From the NCBI RefSeq assembly GCF_030815985.1, contig NZ_JAUSXM010000001.1:1364001-1428000 (forward strand): DNA of 64,000 nucleotides, in the 5' to 3' direction. Position numbers and translations under genes: made by a program. Numbering within the stretch: the stretch's first letter is position 1; every line of letters begins with the position of its first letter. A model generated the notes under the pieces. That model was not told the origin of the DNA. It saw only the letters and a list, made by a program, of their open reading frames with translations, and made no database searches. Shown here piece by piece: positions 26,323-35,275 of the stretch. Source of the stretch: Paenibacillus sp. W2I17 (GTDB lineage Bacteria > Bacillota > Bacilli > Paenibacillales > Paenibacillaceae).

Positions 26323-28737
26323 TTATGATTTTATGTCATATAGATTCGCAGGTAACGCCTGCACAAATGGTGACCAGTCACTCACAGTATATAGATGAAG
26401 TCGGTGCATGGCCCGTGTGCATGCCGTATACAGAAGCTTACGATCATATTCCTGGCTGTAAGCAACGGGTGAAGCATCATAGACCAGGACAGCATCGAAC
26501 TCAACGCCTTTCGCGAGGTACACAGGAATAACCATGATTCCTTTTTCGAAAATCTGTGTGTCCTTTGTTATGAGCTGTAACCCTTCGCCGCCTTGACTTT
26601 GCAACCTTTCATAGGCGTCACGGCTTTCAGCCGCGGTCTTCGTAATCACAGCGATGGAATCAAACCCCTCAGCCTTAAGCGAGGCGATGTCTGCGAGAAT
26701 CTGCGCACCACGCATCTTTTCGTCCTTCACTCTTGTTAAAAGAGGCTTCTGATCTCCCCTTTCAAACGGTCTGATCTCTTCTCCCCCTGGTAGCATGCAT
26801 TTCGTGAATTCAACAATCTCTCTGGTTGAACGATAACTGCGTACCAGCCGGATCAATGTAGTTTCGCCTTCTCCGTAAAGGTGAACCAGTGGCGAGTTGG
26901 ATGCTGCCAAATCCGTAGCCTGCATAAAAATCGCCTGCCCGAAATCCCCCAGCACCGTCATGCGGGCACGAGGAAACAGTTTCTTGAGATATTCGTATTG
27001 AAACGCTGAATAATCCTGGCCTTCATCGACAAAGACATAACGAATCTCTGTGTTCGTCCGGACGCCTTCGATCATCTCTTTTACATATAAATACGGAGTA
27101 GCATCTTCATGGAAAAGCTTGTTCTGAAGGATCATGGCCTTGGTCTGTTTACAAATCTCAGGCCAGTGCTGTGGGGGGGGTGCCCCATTCGTTTGTTTCC
27201 GATAAGCGGCTTCATCTACAAATAGTTGTTCGTATATCCCTTTCACATCCACGAACTGGAATTTCCGCACACTCTTTCTTAAAGGTTTAAACATGTCTTT
27301 CACCAGTTTCTGACGAAGCAACTCCTCTTCCCGCACTCCAAAGTTAAAGGCACCCTCATCTTGCTCTGCGCTGTTATTACCGTTATCTCGAGCTGCGTAT
27401 TTTTCCGCCACATCGAACACAGGCTTTTCTTTGTGCAGCATGCGGAAAGCTTCCACATACTCATCCGTGTCCAGATAATTCAATTCCTCCTGAACCCAGT
27501 CTGCTTCCCGTTCCAGACGTTCCAGCGAAACAAGTTCTCTCAGCAACCATTCCTGCAAAAGAAGAATACGGTTGGACAAGGTAAGATTTTGATCCAAACT
27601 GTAAAATTGAGTCTTAATTCGGTCCGCAGTGATGAATTCACGTCCCCGAAATTGAATGCCGTTGAACCGCATGCCCTCCCGCCCCAGCCACTTACCGTAG
27701 TTTTGGAGCACTTGCAGGAATGTCTCGGAAGCTTTGTACTTAATCGCCTCCAGACGAGCTTCATAACGCGGATCTTCTTGGGCTGTCAGCACATATTCAA
27801 TCTGATCAAAGGCATCCTCTGGTCGTATGGAGGAATCCAGCCAATAATTCAGATATTCCTGGAAAGTGGTCTGCTGCATGTTCTCTTCGCCAAGTTCCGG
27901 AAGCACGGTGGAAATATAACTGGTAAACATCGGATTCGGCGAGAAAAGTACAATTTGATCTGCTTTGACGGTCTGGCGGTGTTTATATAGTAAGTAGGCC
28001 ACTCGCTGTAATGCAGCGGACGTCTTGCCACTGCCAGCTGCCCCTTGAACGATAAGCATTCGGCTTCGGTCATCACGGATAATGGCGTTTTGTTCCTTTT
28101 GGATTGTTGCTACAATGCTCTTCATTTGTGAGTCTGCACCCTTGGCGAGCACTTGCTGCAACAGTTCGTCACCAATCGTCTCAGTTGAATCAAACATGCT
28201 CTGAAGCTGCCCATGTTGAATCTGGAATTGACGCTTGAGCTCCATCTTTCCGTCGATTCGTCCTGAAGGTGTGTCATAACTTGCTGGCCCGGGAGAGTGA
28301 TCATAGTACAGACTCGCAATTGGCGTACGCCAGTCATAGATTAGAAAGTTCAATCCATCTTCATCCATGAAGGATGATACACCGATGTAGATCTGTTCAG
28401 TCAATGTCATCCCTTTTTCCTTATAGTCGAAACGGCCAAAATACGGCGTTGGAAGCAGTCTCTTTGTATTTTTCCATTGTTGTGTTAACAGCTTGTGCCC
28501 GCGCTCCCTCTCCGCCAACACTCTTGACTGCTGATTAATGGTATAGAATGCATCTTCAAAATCCGTGTACGAACCCGTATTAATCGTTACTTCTTCCCAG
28601 AACCGTTTACGAATTTCGGCAGCCTGTTCATGCAGTCCGGCAACCTTCGGTTCTAACTCGTCGAGTCGTGCCTGAAGCTTGTTCCTCACCTGCACTAGTC
28701 TTTCCTCTTCCAACTTCCATTCGTTTGTTTTATCCAT
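26323..28737 (-). CDS. helD: RNA polymerase recycling motor HelD
   Basis: The 804-residue protein is a superfamily 1 helicase-like ATPase. It has an N-terminal coiled coil (EERLVQVRNKLQARLDELEP), a YIGVSSFMDEDG segment, Walker A GAAGSGKTSAALQRVAYLLY (about residue 225), Walker B VFVDEGQDYS, and a C-terminal VYDASPVAYSQEYDRKLLYT-like motif VI region. HelD binds RNA polymerase and uses ATP to remove it from stalled or post-termination DNA complexes. The ATG giving MDKTNEWKLEEERL is selected by GGGAG upstream; an ATG eight codons earlier is possible. It is monocistronic. Unrelated to the metabolic neighbours. Confidence 0.92.
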   Translation of the reverse strand: MDKTNEWKLEEERLVQVRNKLQARLDELEPKVAGLHEQAAEIRKRFWEEVTINTGSYTDFEDAFYTINQQSRVLAERERGHKLLTQQWKNTKRLLPTPYFGRFDYKEKGMTLTEQIYIGVSSFMDEDGLNFLIYDWRTPIASLYYDHSPGPASYDTPSGRIDGKMELKRQFQIQHGQLQSMFDSTETIGDELLQQVLAKGADSQMKSIVATIQKEQNAIIRDDRSRMLIVQGAAGSGKTSAALQRVAYLLYKHRQTVKADQIVLFSPNPMFTSYISTVLPELGEENMQQTTFQEYLNYWLDSSIRPEDAFDQIEYVLTAQEDPRYEARLEAIKYKASETFLQVLQNYGKWLGREGMRFNGIQFRGREFITADRIKTQFYSLDQNLTLSNRILLLQEWLLRELVSLERLEREADWVQEELNYLDTDEYVEAFRMLHKEKPVFDVAEKYAARDNGNNSAEQDEGAFNFGVREEELLRQKLVKDMFKPLRKSVRKFQFVDVKGIYEQLFVDEAAYRKQTNGAPPPQHWPEICKQTKAMILQNKLFHEDATPYLYVKEMIEGVRTNTEIRYVFVDEGQDYSAFQYEYLKKLFPRARMTVLGDFGQAIFMQATDLAASNSPLVHLYGEGETTLIRLVRSYRSTREIVEFTKCMLPGGEEIRPFERGDQKPLLTRVKDEKMRGAQILADIASLKAEGFDSIAVITKTAAESRDAYERLQSQGGEGLQLITKDTQIFEKGIMVIPVYLAKGVEFDAVLVYDASPVAYSQEYDRKLLYTACTRAMHRLHLYTVSDWSPFVQALPANLYDIKS

Positions 28738-28950
28738 GAATAAGTCCACTCCCTTTTCCATTTATTAGGACCCAAAAAAGAGCATTGACAAATCGGAATG
28801 TCGGATGTAAAATTAAATTAGGAGAAATAATGATTCACCCTTTACATTCAATATAAATGTCAAGTGCGCTATAGATTATATCATGGCTTTTTTTCACGTT
28901 CAATGCTTTTTTTGTTCTGTCTGAGTTGAACAATAATTTATATTAAAATA

Positions 28951-28988
28951 GATGTCCCTCGAGCTACACTGGGGGCATCTTTTTTTTG
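28951..28988 (+). terminator. Orphan terminator-like hairpin
   Basis: GATGTCCC and GGGGGCATC pair around about twelve bases and are followed by eight T on the plus strand. There is no plus-strand gene upstream; helD starts at 28737 on the other strand. The 368-bp gap otherwise holds only AT-rich sequence with T tracts and the HxlR upstream region. It may end a short RNA or read-through transcription. Confidence 0.55.
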
Positions 28989-29105
28989 TGTCTTGGGCAT
29001 GGTTCATACCCTGAATGCGCTGTAAGCTATACACCCCTTTATAAATTCGATAAAATGAACGAAACATGAAACATGAGTTGATGCTTTTGGGAGGGATACA
29101 TAAAT

Positions 29106-29423
29106 ATGAATATAGAACCTGTGGAGGACCGGTGTCCTGTTGAGTTTGCAGTCAATATGATTGGTGGGAAATGGAAGTTATTAATTATAAATCGTCTCAT
29201 CCGCCATTCAACAATTCGATTCAATGAATTACAGAAAATGCTTGACCCCATTACGCATCGCACGTTAACCAGGCAATTACGAGAACTTGAAGAAGCTGGT
29301 TTGATAAACCGTGTTACCCACCCTGTAGTTCCGCCTAAAGTCGAATATTCCCTTACAGAAAAAGGACAAAGCCTGACTTCTATCTTGTTTCAGCTAGGTG
29401 ATTGGGGATCGAAATATATGTAA
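29106..29423 (+). CDS. HxlR family transcriptional regulator
   Basis: The 105-residue winged-helix protein has the family start NIEPVEDRCPVEFAVNMIGG, with the conserved Cys near residue 9 that is redox- or electrophile-sensing in YodB/CatR/HypR relatives. KWKLLIINRLI, THRTLTRQLRELEEAGLI and a wing of VVPPKVEYSLT follow. GGAGG precedes the ATG. It lies directly upstream of, and in the same direction as, an NmrA-like reductase, its probable target. Inverted repeats at 29438-29453 and 29470-29481 lie between the two genes. Confidence 0.9.
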   Translation: MNIEPVEDRCPVEFAVNMIGGKWKLLIINRLIRHSTIRFNELQKMLDPITHRTLTRQLRELEEAGLINRVTHPVVPPKVEYSLTEKGQSLTSILFQLGDWGSKYM

Positions 29424-29437
29424 AACGCCTTCCCATA

Positions 29438-29481
29438 GTATCCTAAGGGATACTCTATATCATTAATGTGCGTACTTACGC
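29438..29481 (+). promoter_or_regulatory. Two inverted repeats upstream of the NmrA-like gene
   Basis: GTATCC-TAAG-GGATAC (29438-29453) and GCGTACTTACGC (29470-29481) lie between the HxlR gene and its neighbour. Their position suits HxlR operators controlling the reductase. Binding is inferred only. Confidence 0.4.
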
Positions 29482-29569
29482 TCCTATTCTAAATCCGTTA
29501 TGCTGAGGTCATTGCTGAGTGTTAACTCATTCATTCCAATCACATATTGAAAGGAAGTTATTGACCACT

Positions 29570-30451
29570 ATGACACAGAATGATCGATTTTTAGTATATG
29601 GGGCATCGGGCTCCCAAGGCGGCGCTGTCGCTCAATTACTCGTTCAACACGGTTGTGAAGTTCGCACGATTACTCGAAATGAGGCAACAGCCAAAACACT
29701 AAAGGAACAAAACATTGAAGCTTTCATCGGGGATCTATCAGATGTGGAACAGCTTCATACGGCGCATGAAGGTGTAAGTAAAGTATTCCTGAACCTGCCG
29801 GTGGAGTTCAACCCGGATAAGATCAGACAATATACCAAAAATGCAATTGATGCTGCTATACAGGCAAACGTTAAATTGATTGTAGTTAACACGGGTACCT
29901 ATGTTCCTGACCCTATCACCCATTCCAAAGGAATTGAATTGAAACGTGAAGTTATCCATGAATTGCAGCAAAGTGGTCTTCCATATATCATTGTGGAACC
30001 CATTGTATACTTGGAAAACTTCCTGATTCCCGGAATACTGAACAATGGCGTTTTGGCCTACCCGGTACCAGCAGACAAGCCGATCTCCTGGATTAGCTTA
30101 AACGATGCAGCTCAATTCCACTATTATGCCTTGACTCATTCGGAATTGGCAGGAAGCATTATCCCTGCACCCGGATTAGAAGCCCTGACAGGTGCACAAT
30201 TAGCGGAACAATTCAGTGCTGTATTAGGTGAAAAGATCAGCTTCATGTCTCTACCTTTTGATCATTTTGAAGCAGCGATTCAGCCTTTGTTGGGAAGTGA
30301 GACAGCAGCAGGTCTTAAAGGATTGTACCAATGGATTGATGGGCATACAGATCTTCTTCCACGGTTTCAAGAGTTGGATGATAACATCAAAGCCAATCTT
30401 AAATTAACCAAAATAAGCGATTGGATTCATCAAACAATGATTAAACAATAG
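29570..30451 (+). CDS. NmrA-like NAD(P)-binding oxidoreductase (QOR2/YtfG type)
   Basis: The 293-residue protein is an atypical short-chain dehydrogenase with the nucleotide-binding GASGSQGGAVAQLLVQHG (about residues 11-28), which matches the NmrA-family GxxGxxG. DLSDVEQL and VVNTGTYVPDP segments follow. There is no standard YxxxK. Relatives are quinone reductases or redox-sensing regulators. The ATG giving MTQNDRFLVYGASG is preferred; AAGGAAG lies twelve bases upstream and an in-frame TTG three codons earlier is possible. The HxlR regulator upstream suggests induction by quinones or aldehydes. Confidence 0.82.
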   Translation: MTQNDRFLVYGASGSQGGAVAQLLVQHGCEVRTITRNEATAKTLKEQNIEAFIGDLSDVEQLHTAHEGVSKVFLNLPVEFNPDKIRQYTKNAIDAAIQANVKLIVVNTGTYVPDPITHSKGIELKREVIHELQQSGLPYIIVEPIVYLENFLIPGILNNGVLAYPVPADKPISWISLNDAAQFHYYALTHSELAGSIIPAPGLEALTGAQLAEQFSAVLGEKISFMSLPFDHFEAAIQPLLGSETAAGLKGLYQWIDGHTDLLPRFQELDDNIKANLKLTKISDWIHQTMIKQ

Positions 30452-30485
30452 TTTTCATTGGAAATCCCCTCTCGCTGCTATTCAT

Positions 30486-30535
30486 GAACGAGCCCTTTGA
30501 ATCTCCAACGGAGAAACGAGTGGCTTGTTCTTTTT
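30486..30535 (+). terminator. Terminator of the HxlR/NmrA region
   Basis: AACGAGCC pairs with GGCTTGTT (one G-T pair) enclosing a smaller TCTCC/GGAGA hairpin, followed by CTTTTT. It lies 35 bp after the reductase stop. Confidence 0.7.
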
Positions 30536-30708
30536 ATATGAGAACCTCAATAGACTCAACTGATTCAAATTCAGAGATTCTGATAGGATTAGGCAAAAGT
30601 TTGATAGAAATGTGGTACAGGTTATTCCATTCGATATGACATAATAATGTGTATATAGATCACCGTACAGGTGGCAATAATAAACATTAGAAAGGATTTG
30701 AACATGAT

Positions 30709-31689
30709 ATGGAATATACAAAACTTGGTAACACAGGCTTGGACGTATCTCGATTTTGCCTGGGATGTATGGGATTTGGGGATGCCAGTAAATGGGTTCA
30801 TGAATGGGTACTGAATGAAGAAAATTCTCGCCCTGTGATCAAAAAAGCACTGGATCTAGGCATTAATTTCTTCGATACAGCGAATATATATTCCCTGGGT
30901 ACGAGCGAGGAGTATCTTGGTCGGGCGTTAAAAGATTATGCAAATCGCGATGAGGTTGTCATTGCTACCAAAGTACACGGACAAATGCATCAAGGACCCA
31001 ACGGTTCTGGCCTTTCCAGAAAAGCCATCCTGAGTGAGATTGATAAAAGCCTGAAACGATTGGAAACCGATTATGTAGATCTCTATATCATTCATCGTTG
31101 GGACTACAATACGCCTATTGAAGAAACCATGGAAACCTTACACGATGTGGTGAAGTCCGGTAAAGTAAGATATATTGGGGCTTCAGCCATGTTCGCTTGG
31201 CAGTTCCAAAAAGCATTACATGTAGCAGAGAAAAATGGTTGGAGCAAGTTTGTCTCCATGCAAAACCACTTGAACCTCATCTACCGTGAAGAGGAACGTG
31301 AAATGTTGCCTTTATGCAAGGAAGAGAAGATTGGTGTAACTCCCTATAGTCCTCTTGCTTCAGGCAGATTAACCCGTGACTGGTCCGTATCGACACTCCG
31401 ATCAGAGACAGACAAAATTCAGAAATCCAAGTACAATGCGACAAGTGATGCGGATCGGCTTGTTGTTGAACGAGTTGCATCCATTGCAGAAAAATACGGT
31501 GTCCCTCGCACACACATTGCACTTTCGTGGTTGCTGCAAAAAGACACTGTAGCGGCACCAATTATCGGTGCCACCAAAATATCGCATCTGGAAGATGCGG
31601 TAGGTGCTCTTTCTGTTAAGTTGACCTCAGAAGACGTCTCATTCCTTGAAGAGCCCTATGTACCTCACCCTGTAGTAGGTGCTCAATAA
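30709..31689 (+). CDS. Aldo/keto reductase
   Basis: The 326-residue TIM-barrel protein has the catalytic tetrad visible. Asp and Tyr are in INFFDTANIYSLGTSEEYLG (about residues 50-70), Lys in VVIATKVHG, and His in DLYIIHRWD. The C-terminal GATKISHLEDAV region binds NADPH. It resembles the AKR family of YajO/YccK type that reduces aldehydes and ketones. AAGGA lies just before the start, ATATGGAATATAC. It is transcribed alone and ends at the terminator at 31709. Confidence 0.92.
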   Translation: MEYTKLGNTGLDVSRFCLGCMGFGDASKWVHEWVLNEENSRPVIKKALDLGINFFDTANIYSLGTSEEYLGRALKDYANRDEVVIATKVHGQMHQGPNGSGLSRKAILSEIDKSLKRLETDYVDLYIIHRWDYNTPIEETMETLHDVVKSGKVRYIGASAMFAWQFQKALHVAEKNGWSKFVSMQNHLNLIYREEEREMLPLCKEEKIGVTPYSPLASGRLTRDWSVSTLRSETDKIQKSKYNATSDADRLVVERVASIAEKYGVPRTHIALSWLLQKDTVAAPIIGATKISHLEDAVGALSVKLTSEDVSFLEEPYVPHPVVGAQ

Positions 31690-31708
31690 TCGCTTTAGTT
31701 TAAAATAT

Positions 31709-31754
31709 AGAAGACCTCCTCTTTCCGTATCTGGAAGTTGGGGGTCTTCTTTTT
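31709..31754. terminator. Terminator between the aldo/keto reductase and the DUF1801 gene
   Basis: GAAGACC and GGTCTTC form the base of a hairpin with an inner TTTCC/GGAA pair, followed by CTTTTTATA on the plus strand. Confidence 0.75.
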
Positions 31755-31764
31755 ATATCGCGAT

Positions 31765-32136
31765 TTATTTGCGCCAGAATATTGAACATTCTGCCTTATC
31801 CGCTATATTAAACTCAATCATTCGCTCAAGTAAAGAAAAATCAATCTCCTGTTTCCACTTCATCCGCACCAACTCTTTGGTGTGATCATACCCCGCCTGA
31901 GTGATCTCTTCCGAAAAACGATTAATTCCTGCCTTCTCGGGAGCAACAGCCAAATGTTGCTTGGATACACTAAAGCCAATGATAAAGGTATCATGGTCGG
32001 TAAACATAGGTTGATTCCAGGCTATTTTTTGCTTTAAATTCGGGAATTTTTCAGTGACCCAGTTCAAAACTTCTTCCGTTCGTGCCTGGTGTTCCGGGTT
32101 ATCGATGCGTGCTATAAATTCTGCAAAGGTCTCCAT
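31765..32136 (-). CDS. DUF1801 (YdhG-like) protein, iron-chaperone type
   Basis: The 123-residue protein has the family pattern METFAEFIARIDNPEHQART, then KIAWNQPMFTDHDTFIIGFS and the terminal ECSIFWRK. AGGGGGAA precedes the ATG. Relatives are called iron chaperones by similarity to frataxin-like folds (YdhG), but the function of most members has not been shown. It is small, soluble and transcribed alone. Confidence 0.85.
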   Translation of the reverse strand: METFAEFIARIDNPEHQARTEEVLNWVTEKFPNLKQKIAWNQPMFTDHDTFIIGFSVSKQHLAVAPEKAGINRFSEEITQAGYDHTKELVRMKWKQEIDFSLLERMIEFNIADKAECSIFWRK

Positions 32137-32264
32137 TGGTTTCCCCCTATAACAAGAAATCTACTACTTATATTGTCCAATTCAATCTTATTCTATCATG
32201 AATATCAAATTCAAAAACCCTTATCTGCCGATAACTTAACAAAAAATGAGCAGCCTGTTAGACT

Positions 32265-32738
32265 TTAGATATTTTCCTTTATCCAAGAACGCAACTTATC
32301 CGCATAGAGAGCGCGTTCATCTGGATCGGATTGAGAACCATTTGACAGATACAGTTGATCATTCACGTATCTAGGGTAAACATGCAGATGATAATGCCAC
32401 ACGTCTTGATTGCCAGCGAGTTCATTATGTTGCCGTGTCGAAATCCCATCACATCCATATGTACTTTTCATTGCAAATGCTGTAAGCTGAGCCGCGTGGT
32501 GAATTTCAACAGCGTATTCGGCGGGGAGTTCAAAGATGTTCTCGAAATGTTGATTCGGAACAATAAGGACATGTCCTTTATTGTTTGGCCACCATTTGCC
32601 TGCTATAAATGCCGTTACCTTTTCATTCTGATAGATGATATCCCTTTGTTTTGTTCCCTGATCAGGTCGCTCGATACCCCAAATACGACAAAATGGACAT
32701 TCGTACCCTTCAGGCTGATGTGAAAATGATACTGTCAT
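32265..32738 (-). CDS. HIT domain protein (nucleotide hydrolase/transferase)
   Basis: The 157-residue protein has the active-site triad in VWHYHLHVYPRY (His-x-His-x-His, about residues 112-116). An N-terminal CPFC zinc knuckle and NNKGHVLIVPNQHFENIFEL are typical of Fhit/GalT-like hydrolases acting on dinucleoside polyphosphates or AMP conjugates. AAAGGAG precedes the ATG. A perfect 17-bp palindrome, TAACTAGT-T-ACTAGTTA (32769-32785), lies 30 bp upstream and may be an operator. No partner gene is adjacent. Confidence 0.9.
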   Translation of the reverse strand: MTVSFSHQPEGYECPFCRIWGIERPDQGTKQRDIIYQNEKVTAFIAGKWWPNNKGHVLIVPNQHFENIFELPAEYAVEIHHAAQLTAFAMKSTYGCDGISTRQHNELAGNQDVWHYHLHVYPRYVNDQLYLSNGSQSDPDERALYADKLRSWIKENI

Positions 32739-32768
32739 CTTTCTCCTTACACTCCTTTCATATTTTTC

Positions 32769-32785
32769 TAACTAGTTACTAGTTA
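32769..32785 (-). promoter_or_regulatory. Palindrome upstream of the HIT gene
   Basis: TAACTAGT and ACTAGTTA are perfect arms around one base, directly upstream of the HIT ribosome site. The length suits a MarR- or TetR-type dimer. Confidence 0.4.
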
Positions 32786-32864
32786 TTAGACGCCGTTACC
32801 TTCTGTTCGTTGCGATGAGATAGCGGGTTATAGAACGATCAGCAATTAACAAACTGAAAAGCAA

Positions 32865-32894
32865 AAAGCAGCTGACCTTGGCGGCAGCTGCTTT
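32865..32894 (-). terminator. Terminator of the alcohol dehydrogenase gene
   Basis: AAAGCAGCTG and CAGCTGCTTT form a 10-bp stem; a T-rich stretch follows on the minus strand. It lies 40 bp after the stop. Confidence 0.8.
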
Positions 32895-32931
32895 CTTCTA
32901 TCTTTAACTATCACTATTGCACAGTTCACAC

Positions 32932-33973
32932 TTACATAGTGCTGATATCAATAACAAAGCGATATTTCACGTCGGAAGCCAATACACGTTTGTAAGCTTC
33001 GTCAATCTGGTCAGCGGAGATAACCTCAATGTTAGGCGCAATATCATGTTCTGCACAGAAATCAAGCATTTCCTGCGTCTCACGGATACCACCGATCATG
33101 GAACCTGCGAATGAACGGCGATGACCGATAAGAGAAAATACGTTAACAGCTAGAGGCTCTGCAGGAGCACCCACGTTCACGAGTGTACCATCCAGCGTGA
33201 GCAGGGAGAAATAAGCGTTAATATCAATATTTGCACTTACCGTGTTAATCATCAGATCAAATGTGCCTGCAAGTTTCTCGAATGTTTCCGGTTCGCTTGT
33301 GGCAAAGTAGTGATCTGCACCAAATTGCAGTCCATCTTCTTTTTTGCTCAAGGATTGGGAGAGTACCGTTACTTCGGCACCCATCGCATGCGCAATTTTG
33401 ACAGCCATATGACCAAGGCCACCCATACCTACAACGGCAACTTTTTTACCTGGGCCAGCTCCCCAGTGATGAAGTGGTGAATACGTCGTAATAACCGGCA
33501 CACAGCAAAGGTGCAGCAGCATCAAGTGCAATGTTATCAGGGATGCGAACGACGAAATCCTCTACGACAACAATATGAGTTGAATATCCACCTTGCGTAG
33601 GCTCACCGTATTTGTCTACTCCAGCGTAAGTTTGAATATTTCCTTTGAGACAGTATTGCTCTTCACCTTTGCGACAGTTAACACATTCACCACAAGAGTC
33701 CACCATACATCCGACCCCTACTCGGTCACCGACCTTATATTTGGAGACTCCAGTTCCTACATCGGTTACAATCCCGGCAATCTCGTGTCCAGGAACGAGT
33801 GGATAATTCACAGGGCCCCATTCACCGTGGGCAGTATGGATGTCAGAATGGCAGATACCGGCATATTTAATCTCGATTAATACATCATTGGTATCCAGAT
33901 CACGTCGTTTGATTTCAGCACTTCTGAATTGTTGGTCTGGTCCGTCAACGGCTCTGGCTTTAGCTATAATCAA
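32932..33973 (-). pseudogene. Zinc-dependent NAD(P) alcohol dehydrogenase with a single-base frameshift
   Basis: The start is TTG (33971-33973) eight bases after AGGAGG. The first part has the catalytic zinc ligands ([20 protein letters not shown]) and the four-Cys structural zinc loop [20 protein letters not shown]. The frame breaks after APLLCAG. Dropping one T near 33493 joins [17 protein letters not shown] and [20 protein letters not shown], the Rossmann domain, to the end at 32932. The restored length is 346 residues, normal for YahK/AdhC-type cinnamyl alcohol dehydrogenases. It is divergent from a MerR gene whose operator overlaps its promoter, so aldehyde stress control is likely. Confidence 0.85.
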
Positions 33974-34008
33974 TGGTATAACCTCCTAGTAATTTAAAGT
34001 TCAAAATA

Positions 34009-34039
34009 ATCTTACCCCCTCTAGTTAACTCTAGGTCAA
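34009..34039 (-). promoter_or_regulatory. MerR-type promoter of the alcohol dehydrogenase
   Basis: On the minus strand TTGACC (34039-34034) and TAAGAT (34014-34009) are 19 bp apart, with the CTAGAGTTAACTAGAG dyad in between. This is the signature of MerR-activated promoters. Confidence 0.8.
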
Positions 34040-34072
34040 ATGTTTATCTTATTTTCTTATCTCCAACGTACT

Positions 34073-34133
34073 TTGACATCCAGTAATCCAACATGTTAGA
34101 ATTCACTCGGATCATCCTAGAGTTAACTCGAAG
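34073..34133 (+). promoter_or_regulatory. Promoter and operator of the MerR gene
   Basis: TTGACA (34073-34078) and TAGAAT (34097-34102) are 18 bp apart. A second copy of the MerR dyad, CCTAGAGTTAACTCGAAG, lies at 34116-34133, just past the expected transcription start, suiting autorepression. Confidence 0.65.
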
Positions 34134-34158
34134 TCTACCCCTAGTAGAAAGGAATTTT

Positions 34159-34578
34159 ATGAAAATGACCTATTCAATCGGTGAAGTTGCCAAAAAATTA
34201 GACCTTACGGTATATACATTGCGTTACTACGACAAGGAAGGACTCATGCCTTTTGTGGAACGTACCACGAGTGGAACACGTTTGTTCAAAGACTCCGACA
34301 TTGACTTTTTAAAGATCATCCAATGTCTGAAGCTGACCGGCATGCCTATTAAAGACATTAAGGACTTTATTGAATGGTGCTCTGAAGGGGACTCCTCGCT
34401 GAAGCAAAGATATGACATGTTTACGGAGCGAAAAGCTATTGTGGAAGCACAAATGGAGGAACTAAGAAGAACCATGGAAGTCATCGAGCACAAACGCTCC
34501 TACTACGAAACAGCTTTGAAGGCTGGGACCGAAGAGATTCATAAAATTAAACCGATGGAAAATGCCATCACCAATTGA
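34159..34578 (+). CDS. MerR family transcriptional regulator
   Basis: The 139-residue protein begins MKMTYSIGEVAKKLDLTVYT with the MerR helix-turn-helix, wing LRYYDKEGLMPFVERTTSGT and a long C-terminal coiled coil (RKAIVEAQMEELRRTMEVIE). There is no C-terminal ligand domain, as in AdhR/NmlR. AAAGGA precedes the ATG; upstream in-frame codons would run through the operator. It is divergent from the alcohol dehydrogenase, whose promoter has the MerR architecture, and carries its own operator copy. It is expected to respond to aldehydes. Confidence 0.9.
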   Translation: MKMTYSIGEVAKKLDLTVYTLRYYDKEGLMPFVERTTSGTRLFKDSDIDFLKIIQCLKLTGMPIKDIKDFIEWCSEGDSSLKQRYDMFTERKAIVEAQMEELRRTMEVIEHKRSYYETALKAGTEEIHKIKPMENAITN

Positions 34579-34612
34579 TGGTCATGCTTTCTATTTTCTA
34601 AAATTAGCGCAC

Positions 34613-34659
34613 AAAAAAAGTAGCTTGAAGTCCTCTAACGGATTTCAAGCTACTTTTTT
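34613..34659. terminator. Bidirectional terminator between the MerR and TetR genes
   Basis: AGTAGCTTGAAGTCC and GGATTTCAAGCTACT form a long stem with one G-T pair, flanked by A7 and T7. It serves both convergent genes. Confidence 0.9.
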
Positions 34660-34676
34660 GGGTATGTCTCTACTCA

Positions 34677-35255
34677 TCATTTTTCCAAAAGTTTCATCGT
34701 TACATGGATAATACGGTTTAATTTTTCCTTATCCGTCGAGGTTCTTGCCATGGCTCTGATGCCGACAGAAATATTGTGCAGGTACTCTGCCATTTCCTTC
34801 GCATCATGATCAGAGGAGAATTCTCCCTCCCGCTGCCCCCATTGAATGAGTTGCTCAAACATCTGCTCTGCTTCATTAAATGAATCAAGAGATCGCGTAT
34901 CCACGTCCGGATCGCGTGTGCCTAGCTCCACGGCGGAGTTCACGATCAAACAACCCGATGGTGTCTCCTCTGCTTCAGTGATCATAACATCAAAAATTTT
35001 ATGCAGTGCTTCCACTGCCGTCTTGGATGCCTTGATTTCTGCAAGTAATGTGGTGCTGACCTTACCTCTGTAACGATCCATTGCCTGCAAAAACAGCGAA
35101 TGTTTGTCGTCAAATGTATCATATATACTTCTGCGATGAATTCCCATATGCTCAACCAGGTCACTCATCGACGTTTTCTCGTAACCTTGTTCCCAGAAGA
35201 TCTTCATTGCTTTATCCAATACTTCGTTCACTTCAAACTCTTTACTTCTAGCCAT
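34677..35255 (-). CDS. TetR/AcrR family repressor
   Basis: The 192-residue protein has an N-terminal TetR domain (MSDLVEHMGIHRRSIYDTFD, about residues 30-49) and a helical C-terminal domain of the group with ETPSGCLIVNSAVELGTRDP. GGGAGG precedes the ATG. Its promoter (35276-35304) is shared almost base for base with the SDR gene at 26102, 9 kb away, so it very likely represses both itself and that gene. Relatives often sit beside the SDR they control; here the two are separated by helD and the redox genes. Confidence 0.9.
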   Translation of the reverse strand: MARSKEFEVNEVLDKAMKIFWEQGYEKTSMSDLVEHMGIHRRSIYDTFDDKHSLFLQAMDRYRGKVSTTLLAEIKASKTAVEALHKIFDVMITEAEETPSGCLIVNSAVELGTRDPDVDTRSLDSFNEAEQMFEQLIQWGQREGEFSSDHDAKEMAEYLHNISVGIRAMARTSTDKEKLNRIIHVTMKLLEK

Positions 35256-35275
35256 TCGACTTCCCTCCCAAAATT

